A stretch of 64,000 nucleotides of DNA from Afipia clevelandensis ATCC 49720. GTDB lineage: Bacteria > Pseudomonadota > Alphaproteobacteria > Rhizobiales > Xanthobacteraceae. The position numbers and the translations under genes were made by a program. Under the pieces are notes generated by a model that did not search any database, had not been told where the DNA came from, and saw only the letters and a list, made by a program, of their open reading frames with translations. The DNA lies in the NCBI RefSeq assembly GCF_000336555.1, contig NZ_KB375281.1:186001-250000 (forward strand), written 5' to 3'. This document shows, piece by piece, positions 63,094 through 64,000 of the stretch; positions within the stretch are counted from its first letter, which is position 1, and each line of letters starts with the position of its first letter.

Positions 63094-63812
63094 TGATGCG
63101 CCTCGAGGCTCAGACCCAGCAGCTTTTCCTGCAACGCGGTGTCTCCGGCGAGTTCGGCCATCGCGCCGCGATGCACGATCCTGCCGTTGTCCATCACCAG
63201 CACAGTGTCACCGACCTCCTGCGCGACGCGGAAATTCTGTTCGACCAGCAGAATGGTCGCGCCGCTCTTTTTCACTTCAGCGAGACATTCGATCAGGTTG
63301 ACCACGATGGCAGGGGCGAGGCCCTTGGTCGGTTCGTCGATCAGGAGCAGCTTGCGCGGCTCGACAATGGCGCGGGCAATGGACAGCATCTGCTTTTGTC
63401 CGCCGGAGAGCGAGCCTGCGCGCGACAGCCAGAAGCGTTTCAGCGCCGGGAAGAATCCGAAAATCCACTGCAGCCGCACATCATCAAGCGGGCCTTCACG
63501 CGCGGCGAGGACAAGGTTTTCCTTCACGGTCAGGTCCGAGAACACCGCCATGGTTTCGGGGACATAGCCGACGCCGAGACTGGCGATGTCAGGCGTCGCC
63601 AGCTTCTCGATGGTCTGTCCGGCGAGTTTGATCTGGCCGGAGGAGGGCGACGACAGGCCCATGATGGTGCGCAATGTCGTGGTCTTGCCCGCGCCGTTGC
63701 GGCCGAGCAGCATCGTGGTCTGGCCTTCGGGCACCGTGAAATCGACGCCGTGCAGGATGTGATACTGCGCGATGTGGGTGTGAACGCCGGTGAGGGTCAA
63801 CATGTCGCTCAT
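63090..63812 (-). CDS. livF: Liv-type ABC transporter ATPase (LivF), second set
   Basis: 240 residues. Walker [10 protein letters not shown], signature [15 protein letters not shown], Walker [11 protein letters not shown] and VEQNF as H-loop region are visible. It overlaps livG at the start and livH at the end by 4 bases each, so the four genes are one coupled unit. The glutamine in place of H-loop histidine (EQ) is normal for LivF. Confidence 0.92.
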   Translation of the reverse strand: MSDMLTLTGVHTHIAQYHILHGVDFTVPEGQTTMLLGRNGAGKTTTLRTIMGLSSPSSGQIKLAGQTIEKLATPDIASLGVGYVPETMAVFSDLTVKENLVLAAREGPLDDVRLQWIFGFFPALKRFWLSRAGSLSGGQKQMLSIARAIVEPRKLLLIDEPTKGLAPAIVVNLIECLAEVKKSGATILLVEQNFRVAQEVGDTVLVMDNGRIVHRGAMAELAGDTALQEKLLGLSLEAHQ

Positions 63813-64000
63813 GCCGCACTCTTTCCGGGCGCGATGCCGAGATAGGCTTCCTGCACGATCGGCGAGGCGATCACCTCGGCGGGCTTGCCGTCGGCGACCA
63901 GTTGCCCGTTATGCAGGACGATGATGCGGTCGGCGAGCGAGCGCACCACATCCATCTTGTGCTCGACCAGAAGGATGATCTTGCTGCTGTCCTGTTTCAG
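63809..64000 (-). CDS. livG: Liv-type ABC transporter ATPase (LivG), C-terminal part
   Basis: The last 63 codons are inside the window; the rest lies to the right. H-loop VEHKMDVV, then [16 protein letters not shown] and the C-terminal VQEAYLG are LivG features. The stop overlaps the livF start. A binding-protein gene is not seen and may lie further right. Confidence 0.88.
   Translation of the reverse strand: MKQDSSKIILLVEHKMDVVRSLADRIIVLHNGQLVADGKPAEVIASPIVQEAYLGIAPGKSAA

Noticed and set aside
1-64000. CRISPR arrays, tRNA or rRNA genes, prophage or insertion sequences
   Set aside because: No spaced direct repeats, cloverleaf-like sequence, rRNA-like stretch, transposase or integrase was seen by eye. 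A covariance or profile search would be decisive.

Overview
This window looks like chromosome from a high-GC alphaproteobacterium of the Bradyrhizobiaceae/Nitrobacteraceae type (Bradyrhizobium, Rhodopseudomonas, Afipia, Oligotropha). The evidence is the gene families (fused TRAP permease, DUF6894, several Liv-type ABC transporters, PHA and wax-ester synthesis, PEP carboxylase) and palindromic repeats of the kind common in that group. No rRNA, tRNA, CRISPR array, phage or transposase was seen. The assignment is inference from the sequence alone.

Layout. (1) 1-6.3 kb: N-terminal part of a TRAP permease, divergent from an autoregulated TetR-MFP-RND efflux operon. (2) 6.4-12.8 kb: an AttEFGH-like ABC/lipocalin-like export set, an aldo/keto reductase, a TauE permease and a DUF6894 protein. 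(3) 12.7-20.7 kb: LysR divergent from a DUF1445 hydro-lyase, then a complete Liv-type transporter (SBP, H, M, G, F) and a glutamate-type dehydrogenase. Together these look like a module for uptake and breakdown of a glutamate-like amino acid. (4) 20.7-36.9 kb: hydrolase, MetY and amidase, then acyl-CoA catabolism: CoA ligase, two crotonases, a DECR-like SDR, an MFE-2-like SDR, an SCP-x-type thiolase and a DUF35 protein. Two of these operons share a near-identical operator. PEP carboxylase and a secreted amidohydrolase lie among them. (5) 36.9-42.4 kb: an envelope block with a GT1-like glycosyltransferase, an internally duplicated DXD glycosyltransferase, a TPR/beta-barrel protein resembling Slam, and a secreted FecR-domain protein. 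(6) 42.4-47.4 kb: LysR/zinc alcohol dehydrogenase and a Pat-like ADP-forming acyl-CoA synthetase/GNAT fusion. (7) 47.6-60.8 kb: lipid and storage-polymer genes: WS/DGAT, epoxide hydrolase, a self-sufficient CYP102-type P450, a short PhaE-like protein with class III PhaC and a GNAT enzyme (start/stop overlapped), a phasin, a DUF445 protein, and two paralogous GWSLGG hydrolases. (8) 61-64 kb: a second Liv-type transporter (M, H, F and the end of G), running off the right edge.

The window appears to combine several catabolic inputs (amino acid, amide, acyl-CoA) with carbon storage (PHA, wax ester/triglyceride) and anaplerosis (PEP carboxylase). The most novel-looking items are the tandem-domain glycosyltransferase, the Slam-like/FecR pair, the very short PhaE-like subunit coupled to PhaC and a GNAT enzyme, and several strong inverted repeats: at the CYP102 promoter, over the amidase ribosome-binding site, upstream of the phasin, and shared between the two acyl-CoA operons.
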